Source of the DNA: Streptomyces sp. NBC_01471
Lineage (GTDB): Bacteria > Actinomycetota > Actinomycetes > Streptomycetales > Streptomycetaceae
Reading direction: 5' to 3'
Length of the DNA stretch: 64,000 nt
Assembly (NCBI RefSeq): GCF_041438865.1
Contig: NZ_CP109450.1
Coordinates: 4,671,001-4,735,000, forward strand
Numbering within the stretch: position 1 is the stretch's first letter; each line of letters opens with the position of its first letter. The notes under the pieces were generated by a model. It saw nothing but the letters and a program-made list of their open reading frames with translations, had not been told where the DNA came from and ran no database searches. Both the position numbers and the translations under genes were made by a program. Shown in pieces: positions 33,024-42,662 of the stretch.

Positions 33024-33740
33024 ATGGAATTTGAAAATAAGGATTCAACTCGCGAACTGTCGAGATTCCTCAATATCGATCTCTATCCTGATTTGATTCA
33101 ACTGGGCGGCCTCGCGGCTGCCATGTCCCATGTCGCCGAGGAGAATGGGATAGAACTGCCGCCGGTTCGCCCACAGTCCGTGTCCGGGCGGGCGCAGTTC
33201 AGTACTGCGCGGGTGGAATCGGCTCACGGTGTCATTCTGATTCTTCTCGGACTGGACGAGCGTTGGTTTTCCATCAGCCTTGAAGGTGAGATCAACCCGT
33301 GGGCCGCCGGTGGCACCGGCGATCTCCGCGCTGCGGTGGAGGTGGTGGGTGCGTGGCACCGAGGTGCAAGCCTGGATGAACTGGGAAAGCGTTTCCCGTT
33401 CATGCGCTGCAGTGAGCTGGCGCACGCATACGAAAGCGGTGATCCCGTTGTAACGCAATGGGATCGGCTTCTTTCGGATGGCGATTTCTCTTCCGCTCAC
33501 CCGCTGTTGAGAGAGATTCGTTCCAGCGATCGACTGTGTCTACTTTTCCCGTTCTTCAGTCATGGTGTGCTGCGTCTCGCCATGGATCATCTCGACAGGT
33601 CCGCCGGAGAAATCTGGATCACCCCTCTGCCTGGCACGCGTTATCGAGTGGAACTCACCAACTCCGGCGTGGCGGACGAGGAGGTGCAATCAATGGATCA
33701 CGTGATCGAAACCATCCTCTCTCTCCTGGATCATTCATAG
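33024..33740 (+). CDS. DUF6193-family protein, possible second immunity factor
   Basis: 238 residues from the ATG chosen here; a GTG at 32964 in the same frame is the alternative and neither has a clear ribosome site. The N-terminus (DLYPDLIQLGGLAAAMSHVAEENGIEL) and the block AVEVVGAWHRGASLDELGKRFPFMR, followed by ELAHAYESGDPVVTQWDRLL and LFPFFSHGVLRLAMDHLDRSAGEIW, are typical of DUF6193, often labelled natural-product related without proof. These proteins are frequent neighbours of Streptomyces polymorphic toxins. Its place after the Im-like gene suggests an immunity or accessory role, which is inference. Confidence 0.65.
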   Translation: MEFENKDSTRELSRFLNIDLYPDLIQLGGLAAAMSHVAEENGIELPPVRPQSVSGRAQFSTARVESAHGVILILLGLDERWFSISLEGEINPWAAGGTGDLRAAVEVVGAWHRGASLDELGKRFPFMRCSELAHAYESGDPVVTQWDRLLSDGDFSSAHPLLREIRSSDRLCLLFPFFSHGVLRLAMDHLDRSAGEIWITPLPGTRYRVELTNSGVADEEVQSMDHVIETILSLLDHS

Positions 33741-33838
33741 GTGCCCCGGTGCTGCCGAGGTCGTGGCGGTAGTGGAGAGTGAAACCCGGTCGGAAGTCTT
33801 CCGTCCCGACCGGGATTTCTGCGCCGCCGCGGCACTAT

Positions 33839-36160
33839 TTACTCGAACGCAGCCGCCGCCTTCTTCAGCGCCGCTGCCACCGCTTCCGGGGAGTCCGGGC
33901 CCGGTTCTCCCGGGTGGTAGGTCACCGAGCGGAGGCGGCCCTGGTGGCGGAAGGCGCCGTGGCGTTCGTACAGCGGCCAGGAGACCGGGGACTTGCGGTC
34001 GAGCCCCACGCTGATGCCCTGGAACGGGGCCATCCCGATGAGTTGGTGGACGCTGGGCGGGGCGGCCCGTGGTTCGCCGTCGACGCTTACCGTGAACGCC
34101 CAGCGCAGGCCCCGTTCCGCCCTCGCGGACAGCACGATCACCTGCTCGCCCGGCGGCGTCGGCCCGGCGTCCGTCTCCTGGAGCACCCCGTACTCGTTGT
34201 ACGCGAAGCGGAGCCGGCCGTCCTCCACGTACAGGCTGTAGCCGCCGCCCTGGTCGCCGTGGGAGACCAGTACCCCGTCGCCCCCCTCGTCGACCGCCAC
34301 GGTGATCTCGAAGGACCGCAGCGTGATCAGGCGGGAGGAGCGGTAGCGCTCCAGTTCCGGGGTGCCCGGCAGCAGGGTCAGCGGGCGGGACAGCCGGCGT
34401 TCGGCCGGGTTGCGGCGGGCCAGTGCGCCGCTGCCGTCGGGCAGCGGGAAGACGCCGTTGCGCTGGGCCGCCGTCTCCCAGGCCGCCGACAGTTCCTTGA
34501 CGAGGGCGGGCCGGTCGGCGGCCAGGTCGTGGATCTCGGTCGGGTCGGTCCAGATGTCGTACAGCGCCCACTCGGTGTCGTCATAGGGCGTGCCGGGGCG
34601 GTGGAGGGTGACGAGTTTGTGGCCGTCGCGGTAGTAACTGCGGTTGCCGGTCATCTCGCAGTACTGCTCGGGGTGCGTGGACCGGTGCTCCTTGTCGGCG
34701 AGTACGGGCGTGAAGCTGACCCCGTCCTCCTCCTGGACCGTGACGCCGCGGCGCTCGACCGGCCGCTCGATGCCGGCCAGCCGCAGCAGGGTCGGGGCGA
34801 TGTCGGTGACGTACTGGTGCTGGGTGCGCAGCCCGGGGGCGAGCTGTCCCTCGCGGGCGCCCCTCGGCCACGACAGCACGAACGGCACGCGCACCCCGCC
34901 CGCGTAGGTGTGTCCCTTGTAGAGACGGAAGGGGGTGTTGGACGCCATGCCCCAGCCGCGCGGGTAGTGCACCAGGCTGCGCGGGCCGCCGATCAGTTCG
35001 GGGTCGCGGTCGACGTCCGGGGTCCAGTCCTCGGGCAGTGCGGGGTGGTGGACGAAGCGGCTGAAGTAGGAGCGGGTGCCCTCGGCGCCGCCCTCGCCGG
35101 TGCCGCCGTTGTCGGAGGTGAAGACGATGATGGTGTTGTCGAGTTCCCCGAGGGCTTCGAGGGTCTCGGTGAGCCGGCCGAGGTTCTGGTCGATGTTGTC
35201 GACGAGCGCGGCGTACACCTCCATGTAGCGTGCGTACAGCCTCTGTTGCTCCTCGGTGAGGTCGGCCCAGGCGGGGACGTCGAGTCCGGCCTCGCTGTTG
35301 CGCTCGGGCAGTTCGGTGCCGGGCGGGAAGAGGCCGTCGGCGAGCTGGGCGGCGAAGCGCCGCTCGCGCAGCACGTCCCAGCCCTCGTCGTAGCGTCCCC
35401 GGTGGCGGGCGATGTCCTCCTCCTTGGCCTGGAGGGGGCCGTGGACGGCGTTGTGCGCCAGGTAGAGGAGAAAGGGTTTGTCGGGGTCGTGGGCGCGCAG
35501 TGACTTCACCATGGAGATCGCCTGGTCGGTGATGTCGTCGGTGTAGTAGTAGTCGTCGGGGAACTCGTCGATGTCCAGCGGGCTGTTGTCGCGCACCAGT
35601 TGGTGCGGGTGGAAGAGACTGGTGAGGCCCTCCAGTACGCCGTAGTACTGGTCGAATCCCTTGCGCAGCGGCCAGTTGTTGCGGTCGTCGGCCGCGTTGG
35701 ACGCCGAGTCGCGGACCAGGTGCCATTTGCCGACGGCGTACGTGGCGTAGCCGGCGTCGTGGAGCAGTTCGGCGAGGGTGGGGATGTCGTCGGCGATCTC
35801 CATGCCGTAGCCGGGGAAGCCGGGGTCGGAGTTGGCGACCATGGCGTAGCCGACCCGGTGCGGGTTGAGGCCGGTGAGCAGCGCGGCGCGGGCCGGTGAA
35901 CACAGCGGCATCGTGTGGTAGTTGGTGAGCTGTACGCCCGTCTCGGCCAGGGACGCCAGGGTGGGGGTGGCGATCTCGGAGCCGAACGGGCCGATGTCGC
36001 TGTAGCCCATGTCGTCGACGAGGACGATCACGATGTTCGGGGCCTTCTCCGGCGGGGTGGTGCGCGGGGGCCAGGCCGGCTCCGATGCGGCGAAGGTACG
36101 GCCGATCCGGCCGGGGAAGCCGTCGTACGGGTCGCGTCGGGCGCGGGCGCGGGTACTCAT
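33839..36160 (-). CDS. Arylsulfatase (type I, formylglycine-dependent), AtsA-like
   Basis: 773 residues. The metal site NIVIVLVDDMGYSDIGPFG (42-60) and the C-x-P-x-R motif MPLCSPARAALLTG place the formylglycine precursor at Cys87. GYATYAVGKWHL, FTSDNGGTGEGG and TPFRLYKGHTYAGGVRVP complete the fold to about 560. The remaining 200 residues look like a lectin/LamG-type beta domain (GGYSLYVEDGRLRFAYNEYG). Sulfate monoesters are hydrolysed to release sulfate. There is no signal peptide, so it is cytosolic and depends on importing the ester, consistent with the adjacent ABC importer. The formylglycine-generating enzyme is 111 bp upstream on the same strand. Confidence 0.9.
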   Translation of the reverse strand: MSTRARARRDPYDGFPGRIGRTFAASEPAWPPRTTPPEKAPNIVIVLVDDMGYSDIGPFGSEIATPTLASLAETGVQLTNYHTMPLCSPARAALLTGLNPHRVGYAMVANSDPGFPGYGMEIADDIPTLAELLHDAGYATYAVGKWHLVRDSASNAADDRNNWPLRKGFDQYYGVLEGLTSLFHPHQLVRDNSPLDIDEFPDDYYYTDDITDQAISMVKSLRAHDPDKPFLLYLAHNAVHGPLQAKEEDIARHRGRYDEGWDVLRERRFAAQLADGLFPPGTELPERNSEAGLDVPAWADLTEEQQRLYARYMEVYAALVDNIDQNLGRLTETLEALGELDNTIIVFTSDNGGTGEGGAEGTRSYFSRFVHHPALPEDWTPDVDRDPELIGGPRSLVHYPRGWGMASNTPFRLYKGHTYAGGVRVPFVLSWPRGAREGQLAPGLRTQHQYVTDIAPTLLRLAGIERPVERRGVTVQEEDGVSFTPVLADKEHRSTHPEQYCEMTGNRSYYRDGHKLVTLHRPGTPYDDTEWALYDIWTDPTEIHDLAADRPALVKELSAAWETAAQRNGVFPLPDGSGALARRNPAERRLSRPLTLLPGTPELERYRSSRLITLRSFEITVAVDEGGDGVLVSHGDQGGGYSLYVEDGRLRFAYNEYGVLQETDAGPTPPGEQVIVLSARAERGLRWAFTVSVDGEPRAAPPSVHQLIGMAPFQGISVGLDRKSPVSWPLYERHGAFRHQGRLRSVTYHPGEPGPDSPEAVAAALKKAAAAFE

Positions 36161-36271
36161 GGGCGTGTGGACTCCGTCGTCGTGGGTCGGGGGAGCGGTG
36201 TGGGTCGGCGAAGCGTCGTGGGCCGGACGAACCGTGGGTCGGGTGGTGTACCGGTGCGTCGGCTCGGGTGG

Positions 36272-37267
36272 TCAGTTGTCCGCGCCGCCCGGGGTGCCCC
36301 CGGGCGCACGTCCTTCCGGAGCCGTGGGCGGCGTCAGGTCCCGGGCGCAGCGGAAGCCGCCGTGGCCGGTCGAGGAGTCGGGGGTGTTGTGGGAGCGGGC
36401 GGCGACCCGGTAGCGGTTGCAGTACGAGGCGTGGCACAGGTAGGAGCCGCCCCGGATGACGCGTTCGCCGGGCCCGAAGGCGTCGGCGCACCACTCCCAG
36501 ACGTTGCCGGACGTGTTGTGGAGGCCGTGGCCGTTGGGCTCGTAGGCGGTGACGGGCACCGTGCCCGTGCGGCCGCCGGGGCGGTCGGAGCGGTGCGGGA
36601 AGCGGCCGTGCCAGGTGTTGCACATCTCGCGTCCGCCGGGGGCGAAGGCGTCACCCCACGGGTAGCGGGCGCCGTCCTTGCCGCCGCGGGCCGCGTACTC
36701 CCATTCGGCCTCGGTGGGCAGCCGGGCCCCGGCCCACTCGCAGTAGGCGCGGGCGTCGTGGTGCGAGATGTGCACGACGGGGTGGTCGGCCCGGTCCCTC
36801 AGTCCTGAGCCCGGCCCTTCCGGTTCCGCCCAGGTCGCCCCCGCGACCCCCAGCCACCAGGGGGCCCCGGGCACCCGGCCGAGGATGTGGCGTTCGGCGG
36901 CCGGGTGGACCAGCAGGTGGAACACGTAGGAACTGCCGTGGCGTTCGGCGTCGGTGCGGTAGCCGGTGGCGTCGGCGAAGTACGCCCACTCGGCGTTGCT
37001 GACGGCGGTGGTGGCGATGGCGAAGGGCGCCACGGTCACCTCGCGCACCGGCCCCTCCCGGTCGGCGCGGTAACCCTCGCCGAAGGCGTCGCCCATCCGG
37101 AAGACACCACCGGGCAGTTCGGCCATCGCCCGGTGTGCGGCGGGCCGGGGCCCGGGAGGCGCCGGTACCCCACTGCGTACGGGCGGTACGGGAAGCAGGG
37201 CCGCACCCGTACCGCCCGTACCCGCCTCGCCCCTGCCGCCCCGCCCGGGGGCGCAGCACGCGTTCAC
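36272..37267 (-). CDS. Formylglycine-generating enzyme (sulfatase maturase)
   Basis: 331 residues, GTG start overlapping the stop of the ABC ATPase gene (GTGA). It oxidises the sulfatase CxPxR cysteine to formylglycine using O2 and copper. PGGVFRMGDAFGEGYRADREGP, PWWLGVAGATW, HPVVHISHHDARAYCEWAGARLPTEAEWEYAARGG and NTSGNVWEWC are conserved. The active pair is Cys278/Cys283 in GGSYLCHASYCNRYR, the same five-residue spacing as Cys272/Cys277 of the S. coelicolor enzyme. The first 45 residues are Gly/Pro-rich and may not all be translated. Both sulfatases in this window carry the target motif. Confidence 0.93.
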   Translation of the reverse strand: MNACCAPGRGGRGEAGTGGTGAALLPVPPVRSGVPAPPGPRPAAHRAMAELPGGVFRMGDAFGEGYRADREGPVREVTVAPFAIATTAVSNAEWAYFADATGYRTDAERHGSSYVFHLLVHPAAERHILGRVPGAPWWLGVAGATWAEPEGPGSGLRDRADHPVVHISHHDARAYCEWAGARLPTEAEWEYAARGGKDGARYPWGDAFAPGGREMCNTWHGRFPHRSDRPGGRTGTVPVTAYEPNGHGLHNTSGNVWEWCADAFGPGERVIRGGSYLCHASYCNRYRVAARSHNTPDSSTGHGGFRCARDLTPPTAPEGRAPGGTPGGADN

Positions 37268-39111
37268 GCGGGGACCTCCTTGCGCTGCGGGTGCGGCGCC
37301 GCGGGTACGGGTTCGGGCGCTGCCGCGAGCAGGGCGCGGGTGTACGGGTCGCGTGGGCGCTCGCAGATCTCGTCGGCGCTGCCGCTCTCCACGATCCGGC
37401 CCCGGTGCATCACCGCGATGCGGTGGCTGACCTGCCGCACCACCCCGAGGTCGTGCGCGATGAAGACCAGGGCCAGGCCCAGGTCGCGCTGGAGGTCGGT
37501 GAGGAGGCCGACGATCTGGGCCTGGACGGAGACGTCGAGCGCGGAGACGGGTTCGTCGCAGATGAGGACGGACGGTTCGGGGGCGAGCGCCCGGGCGATG
37601 CCGATGCGCTGGCGCTGTCCGCCGGAGAACGAGCGGGGGTAGCGGTCGGCCACGGCCGGGTCGAGGCCCGCCCTGCGCAGCAGTTCGGCCACCCGCCGCT
37701 CCCGTTCTTCCCGGTCACCGATACCGAAGGCGAGCAGCGGCTCGGCGACGATCCGGCCCACCGTCATGCGGGGGTTGAGCGAGGCGTACGGGTCCTGGAA
37801 GACCATCTGGACCTGGCGGCGCACCGCGTGCAGCTCGCGGCGCGAGGGCCGGGTGACGTCCGCACCGCGCAGCCGCAGCGTGCCGCCGTCAGCGGGGTGG
37901 GCGTGGGCGAGGACCCGGGCCAGGGTGGACTTCCCGGAGCCTGACTCGCCGACGATGCCGAGGGTCTCCCCGGCGGCGAGCGTCAGGGACACTCCGTCGA
38001 GCGCGGTGAAGCGGCGTCCCCCGGCCCGGCGCCCCTTGTACGTCTTGCGCAGCCCTTCGGCCGCCAGGACGGTCGCGCCCGGTGCGGGGCGGTCGATACG
38101 GGCGGGCGCGGCGGGTGCGCTCAGCGGTTCGGCGCGGCGGGCGGCGGGCGGGCAGGCGGCCCGTACGCCGTTCCCGAGCGGGGTGAGCGCCGGTGTCTGC
38201 GTACGGCAGCGGTCCTCGGCGAAGGCGCAGCGGTCGGCGAACGCGCAGCCGTCGCCGAGCAGGGTGAGGTCGGGCGGGCTGCCGGGGATGCCGGTGAGCC
38301 GGGTGCCGGAGGGGGCGGACAGACGCGGTACCGCGGCGAGGAGTCCGGCGGTGTACGGGTGGCGGGGGCGGGCGAGCACTTCGGCGGTGGGCCCGTCCTC
38401 GACGACGGTGCCGCCGTACATGACGAGGACGCGTGCGCAGGCGCGGGCGACGACGCCCATGTTGTGCGTGATGAGGACCAGGGCGGTGCCGGTCTCCCGG
38501 TTGAGGTCGTCCAGCAGGGTCAGGATCTGGTCCTGGACGGTGGCGTCGAGCGCGGTCGTCGGTTCGTCGGCGAGCAGGATGTCGGGCTCGCCCGCCAGGG
38601 CCATCGCGATCAGGATGCGCTGGCGCTGGCCGCCGGAGAACTGGTGCGGGTGGTCGTCCGCGCGGCGGTGCGGGTCGGGGATGCCGACCCGGTCGAGGAG
38701 TTCGACGGTACGCGCCCGGCGGGCGGCCCGGTCGTGGTTCCCGTGGGCGCGGAGCACCTCGTCGAGGTGGCGGCCCGCTGTCAGGACGGGGTTCAGGGCC
38801 GTCATCGGGTCCTGGAAGATCATGCCGATCCGGGCGCCGCGCACCGCGCGCAGCTCCTGCTGGGTCGCGGTGGCCAGGTCCTGCCCGGCGAGGCGGACCG
38901 AGCCGGTGGTGATGCGGCCGGTGCCCGGCAGCATCCGGGTCAGGGCGAGTGCGGTGGTGGACTTGCCCGAGCCGGACTCACCGACGACGGCGAGCGTCTC
39001 GCCGCGGCGCAGGTCGAAGGAGACCCGTCGTACGGCACGCAGGGCCGGGCCGTACGGTGAGGTGAACTCGACGCCGAGGTCACGCACCTGAAGCAGTTCC
39101 TGCGATGTCAT
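37264..39111 (-). CDS. ABC transporter fused double ATPase (DppD-DppF type)
   Basis: 615 residues with two nucleotide-binding domains in one chain. The first (about 1-260) has GESGSGKSTTALALTRM, HQFSGGQRQRILIAMAL and LLADEPTTALDATVQ, then the oligopeptide C-terminal Cys pattern (CAFADRCAFAEDRC). The second (about 345-600) has GESGSGKSTLARVLAHA, RSFSGGQRQRIGIARAL and ICDEPVSALDVSVQ. All Walker and signature motifs are intact. It powers the permeases encoded upstream, starting by ATGA overlap with the second permease. The frame is open far upstream but that part is the shadow of the permease gene. Confidence 0.92.
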   Translation of the reverse strand: MTSQELLQVRDLGVEFTSPYGPALRAVRRVSFDLRRGETLAVVGESGSGKSTTALALTRMLPGTGRITTGSVRLAGQDLATATQQELRAVRGARIGMIFQDPMTALNPVLTAGRHLDEVLRAHGNHDRAARRARTVELLDRVGIPDPHRRADDHPHQFSGGQRQRILIAMALAGEPDILLADEPTTALDATVQDQILTLLDDLNRETGTALVLITHNMGVVARACARVLVMYGGTVVEDGPTAEVLARPRHPYTAGLLAAVPRLSAPSGTRLTGIPGSPPDLTLLGDGCAFADRCAFAEDRCRTQTPALTPLGNGVRAACPPAARRAEPLSAPAAPARIDRPAPGATVLAAEGLRKTYKGRRAGGRRFTALDGVSLTLAAGETLGIVGESGSGKSTLARVLAHAHPADGGTLRLRGADVTRPSRRELHAVRRQVQMVFQDPYASLNPRMTVGRIVAEPLLAFGIGDREERERRVAELLRRAGLDPAVADRYPRSFSGGQRQRIGIARALAPEPSVLICDEPVSALDVSVQAQIVGLLTDLQRDLGLALVFIAHDLGVVRQVSHRIAVMHRGRIVESGSADEICERPRDPYTRALLAAAPEPVPAAPHPQRKEVPA

Positions 39112-40118
39112 CGGCGTATCTCCCGGTTGAGCGCCTCGGCGATCAGCGAGAGCCCGAGGACGAGCGCGGTCACGGTGATCAGGGGCCCGGCCGCGAAGTC
39201 GGGGGCCTGGGCGAGATAGGGCATGGACTGGCTCAGTACGGCTCCGAGCGTGGGTGCGGGCGGCCGCACGCCCACCCCGAGGAAGCTCATCGCCCCCTCG
39301 ATGAAGACGGCGACGCTCAGCGACACGGCGACCTGGACGATGAGCGGGTCGGCGGCGTTGGGCAGGATGTGCCGGACCAGCACCCGGCGGCCCGAACTGC
39401 CGCCGACCCGGGCGGCCGTGACGTACTCCTGCTCCCGCTGGACGAGGATGCTGCCGCGCAGCAGCCGCCCGAAGGCCGGGACCTCGGCGAGCGCGATGAC
39501 GAGGATCACGGGGAGCCTCCCGGGGCCCAGGATCGCGGTGATCGCGAGCGCCAGGATCAGGCCGGGGAACGCGAGGACGAGGTCGAAGACGCGCTGGACG
39601 ACGGTGTCGGCGACCGGGTGCGCCGCGGCGACGAGGGCGAACAGGCAGCCGAGCACGGCACCTGCGGGGACCGCGAGCGCGATGATGCCGAGGTCGGCGC
39701 GGATGCCGTACAGGACCCGGCTGAGCAGGTCGCGGCCGAGGTCGTCGGTGCCCAGTGGGTGACCCGGGGTGCCGAGGCCGGCGAGGCTCTGGCCGCTCTG
39801 GTCGGTGGGCCCGTGTCCTGCGATGAGCGGGGCGAGCAGCCCGGCGAGCACCACCGCGCCGACGAGGACGAGACCGGCGCGGCCGCGGACGGTGGACAGC
39901 GCGCTGCGGTAGGGGTGGCGGCTGCGGGCCGGGCGGCGCGGGCGGCCGGCCGCGGTGGGAGGCTGCGGGCCGGGAACCGCGGTGAGGCCGGTGGTGGCGG
40001 GATCCGCCTCCGCGGGGGCGGGGGCGGCTTGATCTGCCCCGGCGGGGCCGGTGGGATCGGAAGCGGCGGGTTCCGCCCCGGCGGGGCCGGTGGGGTGGAG
40101 ATCTGCGGTTGAGCTCAT
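39108..40118 (-). CDS. ABC transporter permease (DppC type)
   Basis: 336 residues. A disordered Pro/Ala/Asp leader of about 75 residues precedes the first helix (GLVLVGAVVLAGLLAPLIAG), then GTDDLGRDLLSRVLYGIRADL and five more helices. The EAA loop AARVGGSSGRRVLVRHILPNAADPLIV binds the ATPase. The long leader is unusual for DppC but has no domain. The start has GGGAG upstream and lies 5 nt after the first permease. Confidence 0.9.
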   Translation of the reverse strand: MSSTADLHPTGPAGAEPAASDPTGPAGADQAAPAPAEADPATTGLTAVPGPQPPTAAGRPRRPARSRHPYRSALSTVRGRAGLVLVGAVVLAGLLAPLIAGHGPTDQSGQSLAGLGTPGHPLGTDDLGRDLLSRVLYGIRADLGIIALAVPAGAVLGCLFALVAAAHPVADTVVQRVFDLVLAFPGLILALAITAILGPGRLPVILVIALAEVPAFGRLLRGSILVQREQEYVTAARVGGSSGRRVLVRHILPNAADPLIVQVAVSLSVAVFIEGAMSFLGVGVRPPAPTLGAVLSQSMPYLAQAPDFAAGPLITVTALVLGLSLIAEALNREIRR

Positions 40119-40123
40119 GGCGG

Positions 40124-41068
40124 TTACTCCCACCTGATCCGGGGGTCGACCCAGGCGTACACGAGGTCGGTGAGCAGCTGGACGACGACGAAGACGGCGA
40201 CCAGGAGCAGCAGGAGGTCCTGGACGACCGGGTAGTCGCGGAGGGTGAGGCCCTGTTCGGCGAGCTGGCCGAGGCCCGGCCAGGCGAAGATCGCCTCGAC
40301 GAGCACGGCTCCGCCGAGCAGTTGGCCGGTCTGCATGCCGAGCAGGGTGACCACGGGCGGCAGGGCGTTCGGCAGGGCGTGGCGCCACAGCAGGCGGCGC
40401 GGTGCGACACCGGCCGCGGTGGCGGTGCGGATGAAGTCCTCGGCGAGCGCGCGCTCGATGCCGTCCTTGAGGTAGCGGCCGAGGACGGCGGCGCTGGGCA
40501 GTGCCAGGCAGAGCGCGGGCAGGACCAGGTACTGCACGGCGAGGTCGGGGGCGGAGAGGAAGGCCACCCGCCCGCCCGGGGGCAGCACGCCGAGGCTCAC
40601 GGCGAAGAGCCACACGAGCAGCACCCCGCTGACGAACGGCGGCACCGCGAGGGCGGCGGTCGTCGTCACCCGCACCGCGCTGCGGATCCACCGGCTGCGC
40701 GATGTGGCCCCGAGCATGCCGAAGGCCGTACCGAGCACGATCACGAACAGCAGGGCGGCCAGAGTGAGTTCGGCGGTGGCGCCGAGCCCGTTGCCGATCA
40801 GGTCGGCGGTCCGTCCGCCGACCGCGTACGAGGGACCGAGGTCTCCCGTGAGCAGGGAGCCGATCCAGTGGGCGTACTGGGAGAGCAGTGGCGCGTCGAG
40901 GCCGAGGTGTTCCCGGATCGCGGCGACGGTCGCCGCGTCCGCGTCCGGCCCGGCGAGGGTGGTGGCGGGGTCGCCGGGGACGAGCCGCAGGATGGTGAAG
41001 ATCAGGAACGAGGCGGCGACCAGGACGAGGAGAGCGGACGGAAGCCGCCGGAGCAGGTAGCTGCGCAT
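40124..41068 (-). CDS. ABC transporter permease (DppB type)
   Basis: 314 residues. LLRRLPSALLVLVAASFLIFTILRLVPGDPA is the classical DppB first helix and TATAAGVAPRRLLWRHALPNALPPV the EAA loop; six helices are visible and the end reads DLVYAWVDPRIRWE. It starts 1 nt after the binding-protein stop. It forms the channel together with the DppC-type subunit. Given the sulfatase context the substrate is more likely a sulfate ester or sulfonate-like compound than a peptide. Confidence 0.92.
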   Translation of the reverse strand: MRSYLLRRLPSALLVLVAASFLIFTILRLVPGDPATTLAGPDADAATVAAIREHLGLDAPLLSQYAHWIGSLLTGDLGPSYAVGGRTADLIGNGLGATAELTLAALLFVIVLGTAFGMLGATSRSRWIRSAVRVTTTAALAVPPFVSGVLLVWLFAVSLGVLPPGGRVAFLSAPDLAVQYLVLPALCLALPSAAVLGRYLKDGIERALAEDFIRTATAAGVAPRRLLWRHALPNALPPVVTLLGMQTGQLLGGAVLVEAIFAWPGLGQLAEQGLTLRDYPVVQDLLLLLVAVFVVVQLLTDLVYAWVDPRIRWE

Positions 41069-41069
41069 G

Positions 41070-42662
41070 TCACACCAGGTAGGCGTGGTCGAGGTCGAGG
41101 TACGAGAACTTGTTCAGGGCGACGCCGTGCAGGCGGCCGGCGGCGACCTGGACCTGTCCGCGGACGACGAGGTCGATGATGAACGCCTCGTCGAGCAGGA
41201 TGCCGGAGATCTCGTCGTGCAGGGTGTTCGCCCGCGCCGCACTCGACTCGGGCTCCGTCCACGCCTCCCGCACCACCTGTGTGTAGTGGGCGGAGCGGTA
41301 CTTGGAGGTGTTCTTGGCCTCGTTGAACGGATAGGCGCTCACGGCGAGGGTGGAGGGCTGGACCTGGGCGAAGCCGTGGCTCATCGTCCACAGGGCGGGC
41401 ATGCCCTGGGAGATCAGCTTCTTCTGGGCGGTCGCCGAGTCGGTGGGCTGGAGCGTGACGTCGATGCCCACCTGTTTCAGGTCGTACTGGAGGGCTTCGG
41501 CGATGGCCGTGTCGCTGGGCAGCGCCAGGTGCAGCAGGGGCAGTTCGAGCCTGCCGTGTCCGGCGGACTTCAGCAGTTCACGGGCCCTGCCGGGGTTGTG
41601 GGTGTAGTGGGTGCGGTGCGCCTCGGTGAAGGCGGGGGAGGACTTGGGCCACGGCGCGGCGGAGGCGAGGCCGTACCCTCCGAGGGCCTGGGCGAGGAGC
41701 CGTTCGCGGTCGACGGCCCAGGCGATGGCCTGCCGGACGGTCCGGTCGTGCAGCGGCTCGACCGTGGTGTTGACGCCGAGGTAGACGGCGCCCGCGCCGG
41801 TGGCGTAGCTGGTGATGCCGAGCTTCGGGTCGGCCTTGACGGTGCTCAGGCTCTTGCCGGGGACGTCGAAGGACAGCTGGGACTGGCCGGAGCGCAGGGA
41901 CGAACTCAGCGCGTCGGCCTGGGGTATCACCCGTATGTGCACCCCGTCGAGGTGGGGGCGGTCCGGCAGCCAGTAACCGTCGTGACGCGTGAGGCTCAGA
42001 CCGGAACCTGGGCTCCACTTCCTCAGCTTGAACGGGCCGGTCCCGATCAGCCTCTTGCCGGTGACGGCGTCCTCGACCGTCCCCGGATCGGTGATGATCA
42101 TGAACTCGAAGAGGTCGAAGAGGTTGTTCACGCGGTGTGCGAGCTTGAGGACGAGTTCGTGGTCACCGCGCTTCTCGAAACCGGTGATCGTCGCCGCCGT
42201 GCTGCGCAACTGGGCCGCTCGCACCGGGTTCTGAAGGTTCCTCACCGCGAAGATGACGTCGTCCGCGGTGAACTTCCGCCCGTCGTGGAAGGTGACGCCC
42301 TCACGCAGCCGGAGCGTGATGCTGCGCCCGTCCTTGGCGTACGTCCAGGAGGTGGCCAGCTCCGGCTGGGGGGTGAGGTCGTCGTCGTACCGGGTCAGGG
42401 TGTTGTAGATCAGCCGGTGCTGCAGCGACTGGTTGCTCTGCGAGAAGAGCAGGCCGGGGGTGAAGTCGCTGTTGACGGCGACGTCGAGGGTGCCGCCGCG
42501 CCGGGGAGCGGAACTGGCGCCCTGTGCCGGGGACGAGGCGTCCGAGACCGCGGAGCGGCAGCCCGCCAGCCCCAGCCCCATCAGCAGGGTGCCGCCGCCT
42601 GCGGCACGCAGGGCGGTGCGGCGGGACGGCCCGGTGGGCGTGGAGGGGTGGAGCTCGGTCAT
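41070..42662 (-). CDS. ABC transporter substrate-binding lipoprotein (SBP_bac_5)
   Basis: 530 residues. The leader has twin arginines (SRRTALRAAGGGTLLMGLGLAGC) and a lipobox LAGC, so it is Tat/Sec-exported and lipid-anchored. The mature part has the family-5 fold: RRGGTLDVAVNSDFTP, LATSWTYAKDGRSITLRLREGVTFHDGRKFTADDV, LIGTGPFKLRKW and RQAIAWAVDRERLL. It is the first structural gene of the importer and lies 366 nt downstream of a Cys leader peptide, which argues for a sulfur-containing substrate. Confidence 0.9.
   Translation of the reverse strand: MTELHPSTPTGPSRRTALRAAGGGTLLMGLGLAGCRSAVSDASSPAQGASSAPRRGGTLDVAVNSDFTPGLLFSQSNQSLQHRLIYNTLTRYDDDLTPQPELATSWTYAKDGRSITLRLREGVTFHDGRKFTADDVIFAVRNLQNPVRAAQLRSTAATITGFEKRGDHELVLKLAHRVNNLFDLFEFMIITDPGTVEDAVTGKRLIGTGPFKLRKWSPGSGLSLTRHDGYWLPDRPHLDGVHIRVIPQADALSSSLRSGQSQLSFDVPGKSLSTVKADPKLGITSYATGAGAVYLGVNTTVEPLHDRTVRQAIAWAVDRERLLAQALGGYGLASAAPWPKSSPAFTEAHRTHYTHNPGRARELLKSAGHGRLELPLLHLALPSDTAIAEALQYDLKQVGIDVTLQPTDSATAQKKLISQGMPALWTMSHGFAQVQPSTLAVSAYPFNEAKNTSKYRSAHYTQVVREAWTEPESSAARANTLHDEISGILLDEAFIIDLVVRGQVQVAAGRLHGVALNKFSYLDLDHAYLV

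Noticed and set aside
33779..35503. 574-codon plus-strand open frame over the arylsulfatase
   Set aside because: It is the antisense shadow of a clear sulfatase in a high-GC genome, with Val/Gly/Arg-rich nonsense content and no motif.
39112..40410. 433-codon N-terminal extension of the double ATPase
   Set aside because: It overlaps the permease gene out of frame and is Arg/Pro/Ser-rich; the ATPase starts at the ATG overlapping the permease stop.
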